6,364 nucleotides of DNA from an uncultured Bacteroidota bacterium (lineage in GTDB: Bacteria; Bacteroidota; Bacteroidia; Chitinophagales; S012-47), in contig CAJXXO010000155.1 of the NCBI GenBank assembly GCA_913062655.1, positions 1 through 6,364 of the forward strand, given 5' to 3'. Every line of letters begins with the position of its first letter. The stretch's first letter is position 1. The notes beneath the pieces were generated by a model. The model saw nothing but the letters and a program-made list of their open reading frames with translations. It did not search any database and was not told the origin of the DNA. This document shows positions 5,333-6,364 of the stretch, piece after piece. Made by a program: the position numbers and the translations under genes.

Positions 5333-6364
5333 TTACAGAATCATGCATGCACCCACTGTCTCATTGGTGTGTTCATCCACCAGTATCAGGCTTCCGGTAA
5401 TGCGGTTGCGGGTGTAAGCATCGTAAAACAAAGGTTCTGTAGTGCGTAAAATGATGCGGCCAATGTCATTCAAACCGATGTGCTTATCCTCCTCGTTGCG
5501 GTGCAGGGTGTTGATGTTGACCTTATAGCGTACATCTTTTACCAACGCCCGGGCCTGTTTGGTGGTGTGCATCAGTTTGTATTTGCCACGAATCTGCAAG
5601 GGTTTTTCATTGAGCCAGCAGACCATCACCTCCAGGTCTTGCCCCACTTGCGGGTGGTTGTTCTCCCGCACAATCATATCCCCCCGGCTAATATCGATCT
5701 CGTCTTCCAATCGAAGGGTGACCGACATAGGTGCGTAAGCTTCCTCCACGGCCCCTTCAAAGGTGTCGATAGCTTGAATTTTGCTGGTAAAGCCGGAGGG
5801 CAACACCAGCACTTCATCGCCCGGCTTGAACACACCACCGGCCACCCGACCGGCATAGCCACGGTAATCGTGGTGCGCGGTAGACTGTGGACGAATGACG
5901 TACTGCACCGGAAAACGGCAGTCAACATGATTGTAGTCGGACGCGATGTGAACGTTTTCTAACTCGTAGAGCAAAGTAGAGCCCTGATACCAGGGCATAT
6001 GCTCACTTCGCTCCACCACATTGTCCCCCTTCAGGGCACTGATGGGGATAAACTGCACATCCTTAATGCTCAGTTTCGAACTGAAATCGGTGAGGTCTTT
6101 TTTGATCTTCTCGTAGGTGGCCTGGTCATAATCGACCAGGTCCATCTTATTTACACAATAGATTACGTGCGGAATACCCAATAAAGACGCAATAAAGGAG
6201 TGACGGGAGGTCTGCTCCAGCACGCCTTTTCTGGCATCTACCAGTATGATCGCCAGGTTGGCGGTAGAGGCGCCAGTCACCATGTTGCGGGTATACTGTA
6301 TGTGGCCGGGGGTATCGGCAATGATAAACTTCCGATTGGGTGTAGAAAAATAACGGTACGCCAC
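5333..6364 (-). CDS. cysN: Sulfate adenylyltransferase subunit 1, GTPase subunit CysN (N-terminal end outside window)
   Basis: The 5' end is cut off: the first visible codon is an internal GTG, in the family motif VAYRYFSTPNRKF. CysN is the GTPase that, with CysD, makes adenosine 5'-phosphosulfate from sulfate and ATP. The visible 343 residues contain the G3 motif DTPGH (17-21), G4 NKMD (72-75) and G5 SALKG (109-113), then the elongation-factor-like beta-barrel domains (about 150-343) with LQIRGKYKLMHTT and the terminal GSLILVDEHTNETVGACMIL. The G1 P-loop and G2 lie outside the window; roughly 70-90 residues should be missing. It ends right after VGACMIL, so there is no fused APS kinase (CysC) domain and no C-terminal extension like that of E. 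coli CysN. The position after DTPGH is Ile rather than the Glu of the E. coli protein. cysD would be expected just upstream, beyond the right edge. Confidence 0.96.
   Translation of the reverse strand: MAYRYFSTPNRKFIIADTPGHIQYTRNMVTGASTANLAIILVDARKGVLEQTSRHSFIASLLGIPHVIYCVNKMDLVDYDQATYEKIKKDLTDFSSKLSIKDVQFIPISALKGDNVVERSEHMPWYQGSTLLYELENVHIASDYNHVDCRFPVQYVIRPQSTAHHDYRGYAGRVAGGVFKPGDEVLVLPSGFTSKIQAIDTFEGAVEEAYAPMSVTLRLEDEIDISRGDMIVRENNHPQVGQDLEVMVCWLNEKPLQIRGKYKLMHTTKQARALVKDVRYKVNINTLHRNEEDKHIGLNDIGRIILRTTEPLFYDAYTRNRITGSLILVDEHTNETVGACMIL

Noticed and set aside
5316..5348. Overlap of lipoprotein A with cysN using the ATG at 5348
   Set aside because: The extra 11 residues (MHDSVSMYLCA) put an acidic residue and a second cysteine ahead of an otherwise standard MRRL lipoprotein signal; the ATG at 5315 gives the usual geometry.
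1..6364. Mobile elements, CRISPR arrays, tRNA or rRNA genes, phage or defence genes
   Set aside because: The strand is filled by recognisable metabolic, protein-processing and lipoprotein genes with gaps of at most 62 bases. I saw no transposase, direct-repeat array, cloverleaf or inverted terminal repeat.

Overview
The window reads as chromosomal DNA of a member of the Bacteroidota (Bacteroidetes). The clues are an N-terminal methionine/peptide-processing cluster with a capless HAD protein closely resembling Bacteroides BT0820, two short lipoproteins with Ig-like domains of the DUF4625 style common in this phylum, a short-form phosphoglycerate mutase, a general lack of Shine-Dalgarno sequences, and -7 promoter-like TAnnTTTG motifs in two of the gaps. 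Base composition looks balanced, and nothing suggests a mobile element, phage, CRISPR array or RNA gene. I cannot place it below phylum level with confidence; an environmental Saprospiria/Cytophagia-type organism is a guess.

All eight genes lie on the minus strand and are read from right to left. In transcription order they are: cysN (5' end outside the window, 6364-5333); lipoprotein A (5315-4602); lipoprotein B (4570-3851); pepE (3788-3072); def (3075-2518); gpmA (2498-1884); a HAD-family hydrolase (1884-1432); map (1435-659); and the first 215 codons of a paaN-like aldehyde dehydrogenase gene (647-1, running off the left edge). That is nine coding regions if both edge-truncated genes are counted. 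The largest gap is 62 bases, before pepE. Several junctions overlap by 1 or 4 bases (TAATG or ATGA), as expected of a translationally coupled operon. No stretch of 300 bases lacks a gene.

Functionally the right third holds a sulfate-activation GTPase subunit followed by two envelope lipoproteins that are paralogues of each other. The middle and left hold what looks like one operon. Peptide deformylase (Def) and methionine aminopeptidase (Map) are the two successive enzymes of N-terminal methionine excision, and PepE is a cytosolic Asp-X dipeptidase. Between them sit a glycolytic mutase and a small HAD phosphohydrolase of unknown substrate. The paaN-like gene then follows map by 11 bases and would link the run to aromatic (phenylacetyl-CoA) catabolism. 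A perfect TAnnTTTG motif in the 62-base gap is the best candidate for the operon's own promoter, and it favours a shorter pepE than the longest reading frame gives.

Most of the window is recognisable housekeeping gene content. I do not see a clearly new biological system. The points most worth following are the co-transcription of def, map and pepE with an uncharacterised HAD enzyme, and the duplicated two-domain lipoprotein pair.
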